A stretch of DNA of 64,000 nt from Hymenopellis radicata (GCA_015501595.1 JADNRX010000132.1:62001-126000); one strand, 5' to 3'. Shown: positions 10,746 through 23,325, numbered from the stretch's first letter. Translations and numbers: made by a program. The notes: generated by a model from the letters alone, not told the origin.

Positions 10746-11075
10746 TAGGGTGGTGAAGTAAACCCTAGGTTTTGATACACCTCGGGTTTACTGCGGTTAG
10801 TAACGGTATTGATACGGTATCGAAACCTTGGCCGAGGTATCAGTACAGTTTCGATACCGACACATGACAAATTCACGTGATGGCGCGCTGGCACTCAGGC
10901 AAGCAGAAAGTGGCGGGATAAGGGCGGGCGGAGGGCGGCGGAGCGGTGCGCCACATCACGTGGTAAAAGCACGTGCCGATATCGAAACCGTTACTAACGG
11001 TTTCAAAACCACAGCCTCTGGGGTCGGTATCAATACCGTTACTAACACCCCCCGGAGGTTTACTGCGCCACCCTA
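10746..11075. mobile_element. TIR element family T, copy C (330 bp, complete)
   Basis: The only uninterrupted copy: starts TAGGGTGGTGAAGTAAACC and ends GGTTTACTGCGCCACCCTA. Internal imperfect palindromes (GTATTGATACGGTATCGAAAC opposed by GGTATCAATACCG) would fold the whole element into a long hairpin. No clear flanking duplication, since it abuts the 9879-10741 element. Confidence 0.8.
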
Positions 11076-12323
11076 GCCACCCTACAATCGTTCTCGTTCT
11101 GCTTCATCCCGGGCTCAAAACAAAATAAATATTGTGGTCCTGAGACCAGCCACTCTGAAACAGCGTGTCATCCTTGTGCAGGGGCCATGCTAGACTTGGA
11201 TTAACTAGAGTTTCAAATGTTGGTAGGGATACTCACCTAATCTTCTCTGTATCGTTCCTGGCCGACTTGTCAGCATTTTCAGCCTTTTCCACACTCTAGA
11301 CATACCAATTTTTTCGTATGTCACCCCGAAGGGGACATGAAGCTTTACAAAAGCTGGAAGAAAATCAGAAGCGGTTTTGTATTCTGTATAGCCTACAGAG
11401 TAAGGAGACTGCTATATAGGGTTGTATCTGCCTCATGCTCTTGATGGTACCGGTGCCCTCGATTCGGGCGCGTCGGATTCATAGTACACTTAGATGATTA
11501 TAGCTACAGACATTAGTTCTGTACGGTACGTATTCCTTTAACATATGTACTTCAAGAAGACATCTCTCATAAAGTGCGGAAGTCCAGTGGCTAGACAAAC
11601 TAGCGTGATGGGTAAGTACCTCATATCGATGAATATTCCTATCATCTAGCAGAAATCAGCAAACGTGTCCGCCTCGGCGCCTGCCCCCTTCCCTCGATCC
11701 TATCGGTACCCCCTCTCACGCTGTCCAGCGTACCATTCAGCCCAGCCTCCGATTCAGATCCTCGATCGTTCGCGCCAACTCTGTATGGGTACGATCTGTG
11801 TTTACAAACGACATGGATTGAAGCTGAGGTTTTGAGGAAAGGTCCAATGATGGCAAAGAGCTAATGCGCGGAAGCCCGAGGGTTCGCGTTGGACGAGGCG
11901 GCATCCCGAAAGCCTGAGTACTTATTGACTTGTGTAGGTGGTGGTATTGTTGAGATAGACTCGGTGAATTTCTCGGAGCAGTCATGGCCGCAGAGGGAGA
12001 CGGCGAAAGGAGATCAGATAAGGGTGCTCCGAGGTCAACGAGGGGATCTATGCATGCCACAGACGCCTGATAGTTTTCGCCTCGCCGGTGTTGTTGTTGT
12101 CGTCGTTGTCGTCGGCGGCAGGACGCGTCGGTGGGGATGAAAGTAAGAAGTAGAGAATTGATACCTTGAATTCATCCAAAGCGGGATGGATGCATGACTT
12201 CGATTTTGGTTCAGAAGACGACCGGTTAGAGTACTAGTGATGCGAAACAGTTGAACCTTATTAGTAAATAACGAATTTCCTCTATCATATACGGATACAT
12301 CAACTATGAAAATACATGTTTCT
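11076..12323. other. Gene-poor stretch with one weak minus-strand reading frame
   Basis: Between the transposon cluster and the inverted-duplication arm. A minus-strand frame ending at 11737 (Ser/Pro-rich, ending TIEDLNRRLG) is open upstream to a GAC/AAC triplet repeat near 12089-12118 and could be a terminal exon, but no start or family is recognisable. The rest shows nothing. Confidence 0.3.
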
Positions 12324-14047
12324 AAGGATCGATGTCTCTCATAGCAAGGCCACATTCCAGTTCTGCCCTTGATGTCAGCTCAAGAAAAGTTTCCGGCCAC
12401 TCTCTTCTCGTCTCAACGTACAACCAACGCGGAAACCGTACCGTTTTCAGACACCTGTGATGGTCCTTCGAGTCCAGCCTGGATCCTGGATCAAATTTCA
12501 TTCCAGTCTCATTCGTGGTTGCATTCTGCCCATTGCTGTCCATGCCAGCGTTACACGAAGGGTTATCATTGACTGTCTCCTCCGCGCCCTGTTTCCCTTC
12601 CGCCGTCACGGCTGGCAGTCGGGAATCTAACATCTCGAACAGCGGGTCGAGATTATAAGTGCAGTGTAACATTTGTCAATGTCCAAGGAGCGCAGACATG
12701 GCAGCCTAACAGGTAACCCGTCCGTAATTTTATCGAGATTGAGGCCGTCAGCGAACTCGACTGTCATGTTGAGATAAGAAAGGCACAAACATTCGACATG
12801 GTGGGTGAGGGTGAGGAAGTTCAGGATATGCTGGGTGTTCTCAACGTGCCAATTAAAATCACAAGCGATAGACAGCTTGGTCAGGTTCCCGAGCGGGAGG
12901 GCGATGTCGGAAAATGGCGCACCGCTTTGCCGTGATATTCGAGGGTGAGTTCAGACAATGCGGGAATGGCCAATGCGGAGAAAAACTCTTTGCTTCGGCC
13001 GCCGGCATTGTCGCCCTCGGCGATGGTAAGGCGGCGAAGCTTCGGGAGTCGGACAATATCGCGAATGGGAGCACGAGGGTCCGAAAAGTGGGCATCGACT
13101 TCAAGATCCTCCAAGCTTGCCAAGGTACGCAACGTTTTCAAGCCGTCTGCGTCAAAGGCCGGAAAACCCACAATGGAGGTGAGATGCGACCAAGGAAGCA
13201 CAACATGCTCCAGGGCTCGCCAGGGTCTATCCAATACTTCCAAAGTTCGAAGGACAGGCGCACTTGTTGATTTGAATACATCAAGATTTAAGTACCATTC
13301 GTCCTCCATATTGGGGCGTACGACGAGCGTACGTAGTTTCAAGAAGTTGTTTCCAGACAGGCACTGCAAGGATGACTGTGGAAGGTCCACGTCCAGATAT
13401 TCCCAACGCGGGATACTGACTTCAAGAACCGGGATGACTGGATGGTCTATAACACTCTCTATGCTGCCGAGATAGGCGGACATTGGAAGCCCTCTCGATC
13501 GTTCGTTGAAGAGCCCCACTTTGTAAGTGCACTGGCGACGGGTGGTATGTCCCTCGTGTTTGTCAAAATCAAGTAAGAGATGCGTCCACAGCTCGGGTAA
13601 ATTGATTGTGAGCTCTCTCCAGCGATGGCAGACTCGAGTCAACAGCCAGGGTGCACCCTTGGGGTTGAGCGCATCGGGATCTTCAGCGCTGTAAGCCTTC
13701 AATACACAATGACCAAAAATCTCGGCTAGAATTTCATTCGGGATGGAGCGCATGGGGTGGAGGAGGGATTTGGTGTCTTCGAGACGTGACTGCGCCTGTT
13801 GTCGTGCCGAAAGGAGATTCTCTAGCAATTCTCGTGCCTAGACGATCTTCGAGTCCAAGTCGTCGAGAGTCGCGCGCGCGTCGTCCGCTATCTTGCGAAA
13901 AGCAGATAGCTCCACGTCAAGCAGAGGATGGTTCTGACGTAGAAGCTCCTCTACGCGCGCTGTACGCGTCCCGCCAGCTTCTTCGCCAGGCCGAAGTAGA
14001 ATGCAGGCACAGTTGGGACAATATTTTGTATTTGTAGTATCCGCCAT
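12324..14047 (-). pseudogene. F-box-like protein C, left copy (several lesions)
   Basis: Starts MADTTNTKYCPNCACILLRP at 14047 with a CxxC pair, then a coiled-coil-like stretch and the F-box-like core MRSIPNEILAEIFGHCV, followed by WRELTINLPELWTHLLLDF, the usual opening of basidiomycete F-box/LRR proteins. A TAG at 13838-13840 interrupts the frame where the right copy has CAG. Near 12920-12940 the frame slips again (the sequel FSDIALPLGNLTKL is in another frame), and once more near 12660-12690. The remaining C-terminal part ends RDIDP at 12324. The lesions imply no full-length product unless some are sequence errors. Confidence 0.75.
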
Positions 14048-15484
14048 GGTTGGAACTTAACTAGGTTCAGTTCAATGCAGCAAACTTCGAAACTGATGTC
14101 TTTCACCTGTAATAGTCTTTCAACTGTTCGACGATAGTAAGCTAGTGCCCGTGATTAGTCTTCGACATGCCTTGAATATAGTTGAAACTAACCTACTTGA
14201 AAAGGACGCGTTACTAGAAAACAAAGCGCCTATTTTCTAGCGACCTATTCTGTGTCTCAGCGACGAGCTTCAATCTACGAGAGAAATCAAGATACCGGGT
14301 ATCCAACTAGGTGATACCTCTTAGCAGTCTGGGCGCGCAGGACGGTTCCCCCTGAGGATGCTCGTCGAAGAGAAAGGGAGGAACGCCCACGTGCTACCGA
14401 AGAAACGACCGAATTGGGCAAACGCCTCCTGACTACCCAACCACCATCTTTTCATTGTTTCTGCCTTCGTCTGCGCTATCACTGATTCAAGCACGATCAA
14501 GCTATTGGCGAGGCAGGTATGTAGGTGCCCAAGACATCAATCTCACATGCACCACTGGCAGCGGCGTTTAACACCAAGCAAAGACTGCTCTGAATTCTCA
14601 GTTGTCGTTCGGGGTCGAGGTTATGAACTATTGCTGCGGGATCGAGAAGGCGGAAATGACATTCCGATGATGTTTCTCATCCTCAAGAAGCCGGCTGAGG
14701 AGCGGTGCTTGATTACGCGTCTCTGTTTGCGATGCCGGTGCTGTCTCCATTCTCGTCTGCGGCAGCCCAAAGAGCATTGCCGACAGGATATCTACTGTGT
14801 AAGATAATTTCCACTCGAGCCTTCGGGTCGCCTCTATTCCTCTGATGTTGCTTTCCAGGTCAACCGTGCTTGGATCCAGCACGAACAGATGGCGTAAGGG
14901 TTCGTTAGACGATGGGAAAAGAGACAAGAGAGACAGAGGTAGTGGGCCAGTCGCAGAAAGATAGCCCCAGGTATCAGAGTAGGAACACAGCAAGCTCGGC
15001 CTGGATATGTCGTAAACGTAGACATGGACGCTTAAAACGAAGGCGCAATAGCCCCGCCGATCACCGATTGCGTATCTTTTTCGGACCGTTACTCATGAAT
15101 GCTTTCTTTATTTCTTATTTCACTATGCTCTCCTGTTGTTTCTGTTGCTCAGTATCTACCATGTATATTGTACTTCTAGTTACCCCTGCTTGTGTCCTTA
15201 GAATGGAATTTCCAATCCTTCACCAATCAAGTTGAGATCTGTCCCAATCATCACTGACACTGGCGATGCTTCAGATGCATATATGTACCATTCATGATAA
15301 GGCTGGAGACGAGGCAATGTGAAGGGTAATGTCCAGCCCAATAGCAACAATAAAGAAGAATACAACAATGATGGATATACAGCGCGTTGGGCGCACAACC
15401 TGGTATGTGCGATCCGCGCGCCTTCGGGTTCCAGCTGCATCGTGTAGCTGCGCGGCCTCTCCGAGGCTTCCCTGCCCCGCTACC
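14048..15484. other. Middle of the left arm, no recognised gene
   Basis: Lies between F-box C and F-box B and is matched, inverted, by 32760-33795 apart from a segment of about 400 bp (14715-15115). A minus-strand frame of 121 codons (14628-14993) spans that indel and has no recognisable domain; since half of it is missing from the other arm it is probably not a conserved gene. Confidence 0.4.
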
Positions 15485-16757
15485 CTAGTCCAAACGAAGA
15501 ACACCTCGGCTTGCAAGCCGAGGCAGGACAAGCCGTATTCTGTCTCCGAGGACCGTATACGCCGCCTCAGTGCCAATCAGTTCACTCTGCCCATCAATTC
15601 CCTTGAAGTGAATGCTCCGAACAGTGCTAAACATCGTATGCGCTAGACTGTTGTCGAGCGAATTCCACTCTTCCTCAAGAGTATCGATATCTGGGAGATC
15701 CGTAAACGAGAATGTAAGCTCCGTGAAATGTATCGTCGCTTTGGAGTCGGAGAGGGCGCGAAATGTGGAGGACCACCATTCGATGAACTTGCGTGTCTCA
15801 CCAAGGTCTCCGGGGTTTACGCTCAAGTGTACGTGTTGGAATGGTAGACCAGCAAGTGGGAGTGGATGGTATGCATCTTCTTCAGGAATACCTGCATACT
15901 GGAGATCCTCGGTGAAGCCTTCAGCTATGGTTAGATCCAGGTGTCACGTTAGTTAGCGATTGCTACGTACAATTTGCCAGTTCCAATTTGAACAACTCGA
16001 GAGGAGGAAACTTTCCTCGAAGCAATACATCATGCCAACGTAGTAACCCGTCTGCAAATTCTGTAACAAATTCGCACTGCTTCAGGTTGGGAAGGTCAAA
16101 ACTATGCGTGAGGCAATTGTGGAATTCCTCCTGTAGACCGTCAACTTCGAAGCGAATGCCTTCTAGCGAGGGAAGGTGCAAGCGCTTGCGTGTCGCCCCA
16201 AAGTCCACGTTGTGATGGTCAACGAGACCAGACAAACGGACTCGCTTAACGTTTGTTCCTGCCAAAATCCCAAAAACATGATGGAAGATTTCGACGGAAT
16301 AGAGGATGTCGATATCAAGCTCGACAAGAGGCGCCTTGCCCAAGACATTTGGGATCAAATCGAGATAAGATCTATTTGCTACTATGTTGCTGGCGGAGAT
16401 GTCCTCGTCTTGAAACACGACTTTCATAAGATTTGGGAGAAGAGAAAGCACAGATGCGAGGCAGGACATGTAGGCGGTTAACGGAATATCATCATAACTG
16501 TAGGGTTGATAGATGGCCAAGCCGCGGACGAGCGTTTGCAGATGGGGAACGGATATGAGATCGTCAAGCAGATTGGTCATGTTCTTGTAGGTGTAGAGAT
16601 TCACCTGGGCGTCGCGGAATAGAGCGCGTTGACTGAACCCAGACCAGGTCCGCGATACTAGCGCGCAGCTCCGAAGGGCGTTGTTGTGACCGGAAAGATG
16701 CTGGATAATCATGTCCAGGAGTTCGGGTGGGAGCGAAATATGCGAGGATGACATCAT
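15485..16757 (-). CDS. F-box/LRR protein B, left copy
   Basis: Starts MMSSSHISLPPELLDMIIQH, a clear F-box, then SCALVSRTWSGFSQRALFRD, the usual second half of the motif. Downstream hydrophobic repeats (LLPNLMKVVF, DLPNLKQCEF, FPPLELFKLEL) suggest LRR-like substrate binding. Two exons are joined by an intron at about 15918-15970 (donor gtacgt, acceptor catag) with phase kept; the second exon ends VLRLD and a stop at 15485. About 376 residues, intact. Probable SCF adaptor. Its twin at 31489-32759 differs by eye at roughly 36 of 264 residues in exon 1 but only about 5 of 113 in the aligned part of exon 2. Confidence 0.85.
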
Positions 16758-17215
16758 GGCGGAATACTGGGAAGAAATTCGTTGGCGTTGAGTGTAACAC
16801 AGTGTTAAGGTGAAAGGAAAACAGGGATAAATGACTTGCCTTCAAAAAGAGCCTGACTGAGACGCGTCACTCGCGAACATTCAGCCTAAGCAGGAATAAT
16901 ATTGGTGTAAGCCAAGAAAAGAAAGTCTAAAGAGGGACACGCACAGATCGAACTGTTGATCAAACAGCGCTGTGAAACAAGTTATATGTCGGCTTGACTG
17001 GTGAGACGACTTGATGGAAGTCGAGTCGAAGGTGCCGTGGGACCAATGCGGAGTCTGAATCGGTAGATTGCTGACTGCCCAGTGCCGGCGCATTACAGTA
17101 TGAACATCCAACCTCGGCGGAAAGAACACGAGGGATCCATTGCCTCCGGTTCACGAATACCAATCTGGACGGCGCGGTCGAACTACTTAGTGTGTCTTTC
17201 CAGTCAAAATGTTTC
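16758..17215. promoter_or_regulatory. Conserved upstream block of F-box B (left), next to MCY1
   Basis: This 5' flank is nearly identical, inverted, to 31026-31488. A frame reading RRQWIPRVLSAEVGCSYCN is open in both copies, but small indels shift it, so the conservation looks like recent duplication rather than coding. It ends 85 bp before the MCY1 start and may be a shared bidirectional promoter. Confidence 0.4.
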
Positions 17216-17300
17216 TTGACCGCGTACCTTTTTCGGACCATGCTCTCCTTCCGCATTCGGCCGTTGCCCTCCTCTTCCACTGCGACGAGCCGTGGTCGAG

Positions 17301-19289
17301 ATGTCTACTGTCCTATCCATCCTACAGCAATATCTACCCAATCTCCCTTCATGGCTCGCATCACCTTCGCGTCCGACATTACGACACATTCTCTACGGCG
17401 TCTTCCTCGGATTCTCTCTTTCCATAACATCGACCTCACTTGCAGTCATATATGAACGGCGGAAACGCGAGCGGATAAATGCCCGATTTGAAGCTCGGCC
17501 TATAGAGATCCGTAGTGACGAGATTTTGTCGGGGGTTACTGGGTTGATTGGTGCGTGTTGCGCACAGTATGATGTACTACTTTTTCTCATCGAATGTACA
17601 ACAGGAAATACACCTCTGGTTCGGATAAATTCTCTCAGTGACGCGCTGGGAGTCGAAATACTTGGAAAGGCGGAGGTAAGTCAATAACTTTGGATTTTCT
17701 AGCAGTTCGTTTGATTCCTTCTAGTTTCTCAATCCGGGGGGAAGTGTCAAGGATCGTGTTGCTTTGCGAAGTAGGCATTGTATCTATCTCGATTAAGTAA
17801 CCATTAAATGTGCGCAGTGATTGACGACGCGGAACGCCAAGGCCTCCTTCATCCGCATACTGGTTCCAGAATCTTTGAAGGCACAGTTGGATCAACTGGA
17901 ATATCCATAGCCACCATTGCTCGTGCACGGTAACTATCTCAGATCATCTCCATTTCGAATGCTCACTTAGTTGTAGAGGTTATGATGCCAGTATGTCCCT
18001 CTGCCATCTATATCACTCGTAACCGACCCTCCAGCCATCATAATGCCTGACGACGTCGCCGAGGAAAAAGTCAAAGCCCTACTCTCCCTCGGCGCGGAAG
18101 TGCAACGCGTTCGGCCCGCCAGCATTGTCGACAAGAAACAGTACGTGGTACGCCTAAATCCTCCTTGCTCTTCCCCTACTCATCGTCTTTTGCCAGAACC
18201 TCGCGCGCCAAGCGGCGTTTGCTTTTGGAAAAGACTCCACCCACCGGCCCAACGTCGTAACATCCACCAACTCCACTCTCGTCGTCACCACGTCCCCCGA
18301 TGATGGTGAACCCAGCACGGACCGCCAGGAAAATACCGCGTTCATCGAGCGCCCGCGCGGGTATTTTGCGGACCAGTTTGAGAACCGAAGCAACTTTGAT
18401 GCGCACTTTGACGGTACGGGCCCGGAGATATGGAGGCAGACGAATGCGCGGCTCGACGCGTTCGTCAGTGGTGCCGGGACCGGAGGAACGATCGCAGGAA
18501 TAGGCAAGTTCCTCAAGTCGATGGAGGAGGACGTGTTGGTTGTCCTGGCGGACCCAGAAGGCAGTGGACTGTACAACAAGGTGCGGATATCTACAACGAA
18601 GAGTATAGTTCTATGCTGATTAGTTGTAGGTCAAATTCGACGTTATGTTTGACCAAAAGGAGAGCGAAGGGACGAAAAGGAGACACCAGGTTGATACTGT
18701 TGTGGAGGGCATGTAAGTGCGGCGTGGTATTTGTTTGAGATGAAGCTGACGGGTGTATAGTGGTATCAACCGATTGACTAAAAACATCGAGCTGGCGCTG
18801 CCTATCATTGACGACGCGTTTCGGTATGCCACTATTATCCTTCTTATACTGAATGTGTCACTTATTCCGCTAGGATAACGGATGCTGAGGCCGTCGCTAT
18901 GTCTCGATACCTCGTAAACCATGACGGTCTCTTTCTAGGCTCGAGCAGTGCGTGTAATCTCATCGCTGCCGTGAAGCTCGTCAAGAAAATGGGCTGGAAG
19001 AATGGACAGACCGTTGTGACTATTCTGTGCGTGTTTTCCTTGACGATATACTCGCCACTAAATCTGAACAGGTGCGACTCTGGTACAAGACATTATTCAA
19101 AGGTACGTTCACATGTTGTTTTGTTTGACTTTTATGCTGATTATTTCCCAGTTCTGGTATGTGGTTCAGTCGGTTCACGATGCACTTCATGATGATGATG
19201 TCCTTCCTAGGAACGAGGATTATTTACAGCGAGCTGGTATTCCGGTCGACATAAGCATCGTAGACGATTTACTTGCTTCAAGTGATTAG
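17301..19289 (+). CDS. MCY1: Membrane-anchored cysteine synthase-like PLP enzyme (MCY1/cysteine synthase 2 type)
   Basis: Fold-type II PLP enzyme of the cysteine synthase/cystathionine beta-synthase family. About ten exons read NTPLVRINSLSDALGVEILG, then FLNPGGSVKDRVALR with the PLP-binding Lys in SVKDR, then EGTVGSTGISIA, the phosphate/substrate loop, then MPDDVAEEKVKALLSLGAEV, and GSSSACNLIAAVKL near the end. An N-terminal hydrophobic segment (about residues 28-50, LYGVFLGFSLSITSTSLAVI) and a long middle insertion (NLARQAAF to RSNFDAHF) match the fungal mitochondrial outer-membrane type, yeast YGR012W/MCY1, rather than soluble synthases. The ATG at 17301 follows the conserved F-box B upstream block closely. 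It faces glyoxalase I tail to tail. Whether it makes cysteine in vivo cannot be told. Confidence 0.88.
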
Positions 19290-19657
19290 CTTATGCTATC
19301 AAACTCAACCTATTAGGAGACGTCGTTCTTGAATGAATTGTTATAAGTATCAGGCGGACAAAAATATAGTCAATATTGGAAAGCTTCCTTGCGATCGCGA
19401 ATTGGACTTCTCGTGAAACTAACCCGCTTATGGATGGTGTGGCGCAAGGAGACACTGTCGACATATCGGTACCATCGAATATTGAGAACATGCTGATCAC
19501 AGCAGTAAACTTGATTCACCAAACTCCCACTCACTCAGTACAGTACAGCTTTCAGTTCATATCGCTACAAATACAGTTCGCTTGCTCGACTTGATAAACT
19601 CAATCCAACCGAATCGACCCCGGCACAATCTCAACCCAATACCTACATGATCCCTCA

Positions 19658-20342
19658 TTAGCACCTATGTACATCACACAAAATATGGATCACATACCCA
19701 TCCGGATCCAGAAGAAACGCAATGTGCCTCATCTTCCCCTCCGCAGGGCGCTTCTTGAACGTCACCCCCAGCTTGTCGAAGCGCGCGCACGCCTTGTCCA
19801 CGTCGTCCACCGCGATCGCGATGTGCCCGAAGCCGCGGCCGGGGTCGCTGTTCCCGCTCGCGTAGCCCTGGAAGCTGGCGTCCGACTCCGTGCCGTGGTT
19901 GTGTGTCAGTTCGAGGAGCGCTGTAAGTAGTCGGTATCGGATGTGATGGACCTGATACGCGCGTCCACGCACCTTCGCGATGAAAGACCGTCGCCTGCTT
20001 CTCCTCCGCAGTCTGGCTGCTGTTGCTGTGGTCGTATCCGAGAAAGTAGAGCGTAAAGTCGTCAAATTTCTTCTCTGTCGGTAGTCAGTTCGCGCCTGTA
20101 TCCGCGCAGTATGTGGGGTAACCAGATAAAAGATCCATTCCCATAATCTTGCAATGTTGTTGAGATCGTAGATCCATGTCTCAGCGGAGAGTCGACATAC
20201 TTCGGTGTAGAAATGCAAGGAAGCTTTTGGATCCTTTACGCGGATCATGGTGTGGTTAAACTACGAGATGCAAGTTACATTACAGCCTCAACAAAACCAA
20301 GAAGCGCACCTTGAAGCTCGCGGTTTCTGCAGTACTAGGCAT
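19658..20342 (-). CDS. GLO1: Glyoxalase I (lactoylglutathione lyase)
   Basis: Converts the hemithioacetal of methylglyoxal and glutathione to S-lactoylglutathione. Starts [11 protein letters not shown] at 20342; after an intron comes [20 protein letters not shown], the canonical N-terminal beta-alpha unit, then [29 protein letters not shown] (metal-ligand Glu and substrate region), [13 protein letters not shown] and a C-terminal DPDGYVIHI. Introns at about 20180-20235, 20075-20130 and 19924-19972 keep phase. About 165 residues, single-domain length. Appears intact. Transcribed in the same direction as the NIPA gene upstream, 272 bp away. Confidence 0.92.
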
Positions 20343-20614
20343 GGTGAGAGTGGCTGACTGAGAATGCAATCGATGACGCAGAAGCACATGTCTGAACGTC
20401 CATCTTCGCACGAAACGTGTACTTCCATTAAAACTGGGTATACATTTAGTGTTTAACGATAATCCCCATACATACAACAACCACCCAACCCGGGCCATAG
20501 ATAGTCAAAGATCTCAAGGCGAAAGTGAACAATACCTCGATAAATTAGGTACGAAAAAAATATAGCGTCCCGGGCCCGGAAAGACGAGAAACGAACGAAA
20601 CAACAAAAGCGTCC

Positions 20615-23325
20615 TTAAAACTTCTCGCTTGGTACAGAGGGCTGTACAAGCCTTATCCCTCCTCGTGAATTCGTTAATGAGTCGTCACTGTCATCTCTCG
20701 CATTGCGCTGCACAAGGCTCACGCTCTCCTCGCGGTCGATATCTCCATCGCCGCGGGGATACCTCCGCGACGTCCGACCCCGGTCCCCCTTTCCGTGCTC
20801 GTCTACTTCATGATCCCAGCTCCGCGCCGAGTCGGTGATACTCGGGAACGATAGTAATGTGGTGCTGCTTGTGGTGCTCTGCGGACTTGGCTGCGTGAAT
20901 ACGTCTCGCGAGTCCACTCGCTGTCCACCCGGTCGTGCATACCGTGGATTTATAGTCGGTGGTGCACTCTGTACTGTGTGCTCGAAAGCAACTCCATGCG
21001 GTATTGTAATCGCAGTGGGACTGTCGCCGAGAAGATTGTCGTTGGATTTTGTAGGCGGTGATTCCGTCATGATTGCGGGTGGATAACCGCTTTCTGGAGG
21101 AGTATAGCCATTGCCTGTGCCTCCACCAGGCATTATCAGGCCGGGATTTCCAAGTGCCAATCGATGTTCGTGTGTTGCAAGGCTGTCACTCCGTCCCTGT
21201 CCAGTAGGATGGTACTGGTGTACCAGATCTGTGTTGTCAAATTTGATTGTTGGACGTTTGAGATTAGAGCTGGCGACGGAAGGGGCTTTTATCGAGGAGC
21301 CATCATCGCCCTTTGTCGCACCTGCTACAGAAGCAGTAGCGAAAGATCCTCCAGTGTTTGAGCGGGGGACGGGAGCATCATATAGCTGGTGGCGTTCGAC
21401 GCCTGATAGATGGTCAAGGGCAGTCTTTGGGGTTGAGTCTCCTCCGGCTTCAGGCCACTGGTAGGGTTGATTAGGAGGGAACGGAGCGGCAGCGCCAGGA
21501 GGACGGCCCGTCCTATACGAGACACGGCTGCTCTGGCTCATCCTCCTCGCGCGTATTATACTTCCCACAGCACCAAATGACCCACGCAGTGCATCCATTC
21601 CCGGATCCTCCATGCCAGCAACACTCTTCTCCTCCATATCCTCCGGCTTTGTACGCGCCGCTTGCAACAGCAGTGTTGAACGCCGGTCGAGTTTGTTCAG
21701 TGTCGTAGGGTCAATCTTGGAGAGTTGGAGGATGGTGATGCCTACACAAATGACCAGGAAGCCCATGACAATGGTGATTATCTCGGCCGGCGTTGAATCG
21801 AGACCTTGGAAGAGGACCTAAAAGAAAATTAGCCGCAGATCATGATGGGCAATATGCTACGCACGATTGTCGTCACCATCGAGAAGAAAGTAACTGGAGA
21901 AAATCAGAAGGCCATCAGACTGAATAAACGAGAGGACGTACATATCACGTAGTAGGTCGGAGTGACTTGACGCGGTGTAAGCATAACGTTGCGCAAGAAT
22001 GGAGGTGAAACATACCCATAGCTGTAAAAATGATTAGGAACGAAATGTAACATCATATGAAGCGGCGCACCTGTATTGTACAGCGCCAGCGCTTTGTTGA
22101 GATAGTAAACCTCGGTAACTACATACCAAATGTTAGGGAACAGGAAAGCAAACAGGATAGTCGGCTTACTGAGGGTGACAGCAACGAACACCAATAAAAA
22201 GTACATAAACCAGTACTTGAACTGGTTGTCGCCTTTGGCAGTGGTGACAATAGCAGCTCCGAGACCAGTCGTGACGCTGACACTGATGCCTCCAATCATA
22301 CTACACACGAATATGTACCACAGCATACTCTGTTTACCATATCTACGAAACCGTGAGACCAAGGAAGCGTAGACAGAAGAGGATATCTCACCTTGGCGCA
22401 AAGTAAAATATGATGACAAGCGACGCTGTAATAAGAACACCGATGTACGCCAGAAACCCGGGGGCGAGAAAGAGTTTCTGAAATTCTCTAATTTGACCTA
22501 CTAGGTCTTCTGAGGGTCCTATAGTATTCGTGAGTAACTGCTCAGGTACAAGAGGCCGCGACGCGAGTACCATTTAGAGCAATGACGACTGAGCCAAGCT
22601 AGAAGATCGTTAGAAGTATTCATTGGCTGAAGCGTGGGACGCACTATACAGAGAGCGCAACCCAGCCAACCGAATAAGGACAACGTTTCCTTCAAGAAAA
22701 TCGAGGACAAGATAGCACAAATGACGACTGACAGCGCGCCCAGAGGGGTCTGTAAGGAGTTCCGTTATTCTTAGCATTACGGAAGGGACGGGAAACCGGG
22801 ACGAACGACAACAATGGCCTCCACGAAAGCATAGGCTGCATTTATGATAAGAAGAATGCATGAAACAGAAATTTAGGGCCCGTACCTGCAGAGTTACATA
22901 GTTCGCCCAGTATCATCACTATCGCCCAAGAAGTGAGCTTCATAAGGCTAATACCCTCGAATTAAACGTACTGATCATCCCTGTCCACCATAATACCTGC
23001 AAACGTGTGAGAAATGGGAAGCATATGGTAACCCGCCGTATCGCACCGATTTAAGATATGCAACGCCCTCTCCTGCTGTGCCGCCCGCCTGCGAGCGCAA
23101 CAGTCCCTTCTTCTTGAATACAAAACTCGAGCCAATGAGAAATCCGCTGATCACAGCTAGAATAATGCCGACGATCTACATTGCAGAGGGATATGAGACT
23201 GCGCCTAGGACCCAGAGTGAAAGACAGGGCGGCACCTTTAGGTTCGAGCTGGTGGTCGTGCTTGTCGCCGAGCTTGTGGCCGACGCGGCGGAGGCCGTCG
23301 CAGAGGCCGAGGCAGAGGACGACAT
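20615..23325 (-). CDS. NIPA-type magnesium transporter
   Basis: Multi-pass transporter of the NIPA (DUF803) family, in eukaryotes linked to Mg2+ transport at plasma membrane or endosomes. After a Ser/Ala-rich start (MSSSASASATAS at 23325) the exons read GSSFVFKKKGLLRSQAGG, GELCNFAAYAFVEAIV, TPLGALSVVICAILSSIFLK, LFGWLGCALCI, SMLWYIFVCSMIGGISVSVT, KYWFMYFLLVFVAVTL, YYLNKALALYNT and MGFLVICVGITILQLSKIDP, giving the expected nine or so helices. A long hydrophilic Ser/Pro-rich tail of about 350 residues to 20615 is typical of fungal members. An alternative in-frame ATG at 23406 exists. All splice phases checked fit. Confidence 0.9.

Larger units (their letters stand above)
12324..17215. repeat. 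Left arm of a large inverted duplication
   Basis: Sequence from 17215 down to about 12324 corresponds, inverted, to 31026-35494. It carries in the same order a conserved upstream block (16960-17215), F-box gene B, a gene-poor middle and F-box gene C. The match begins sharply at GTTTCTTGAC (minus strand, 17207-17216) and fades near the 3' end of F-box C. The left arm has about 400 bp (about 14715-15115) absent from the right arm. Confidence 0.85.

Noticed and set aside
5247..10750. Repeated TTAGGG at several sites, suggesting telomeric sequence
   Set aside because: The hexamer occurs once per element end as part of TAGGGTGG or TAGGGTTG termini, never as a tandem array.
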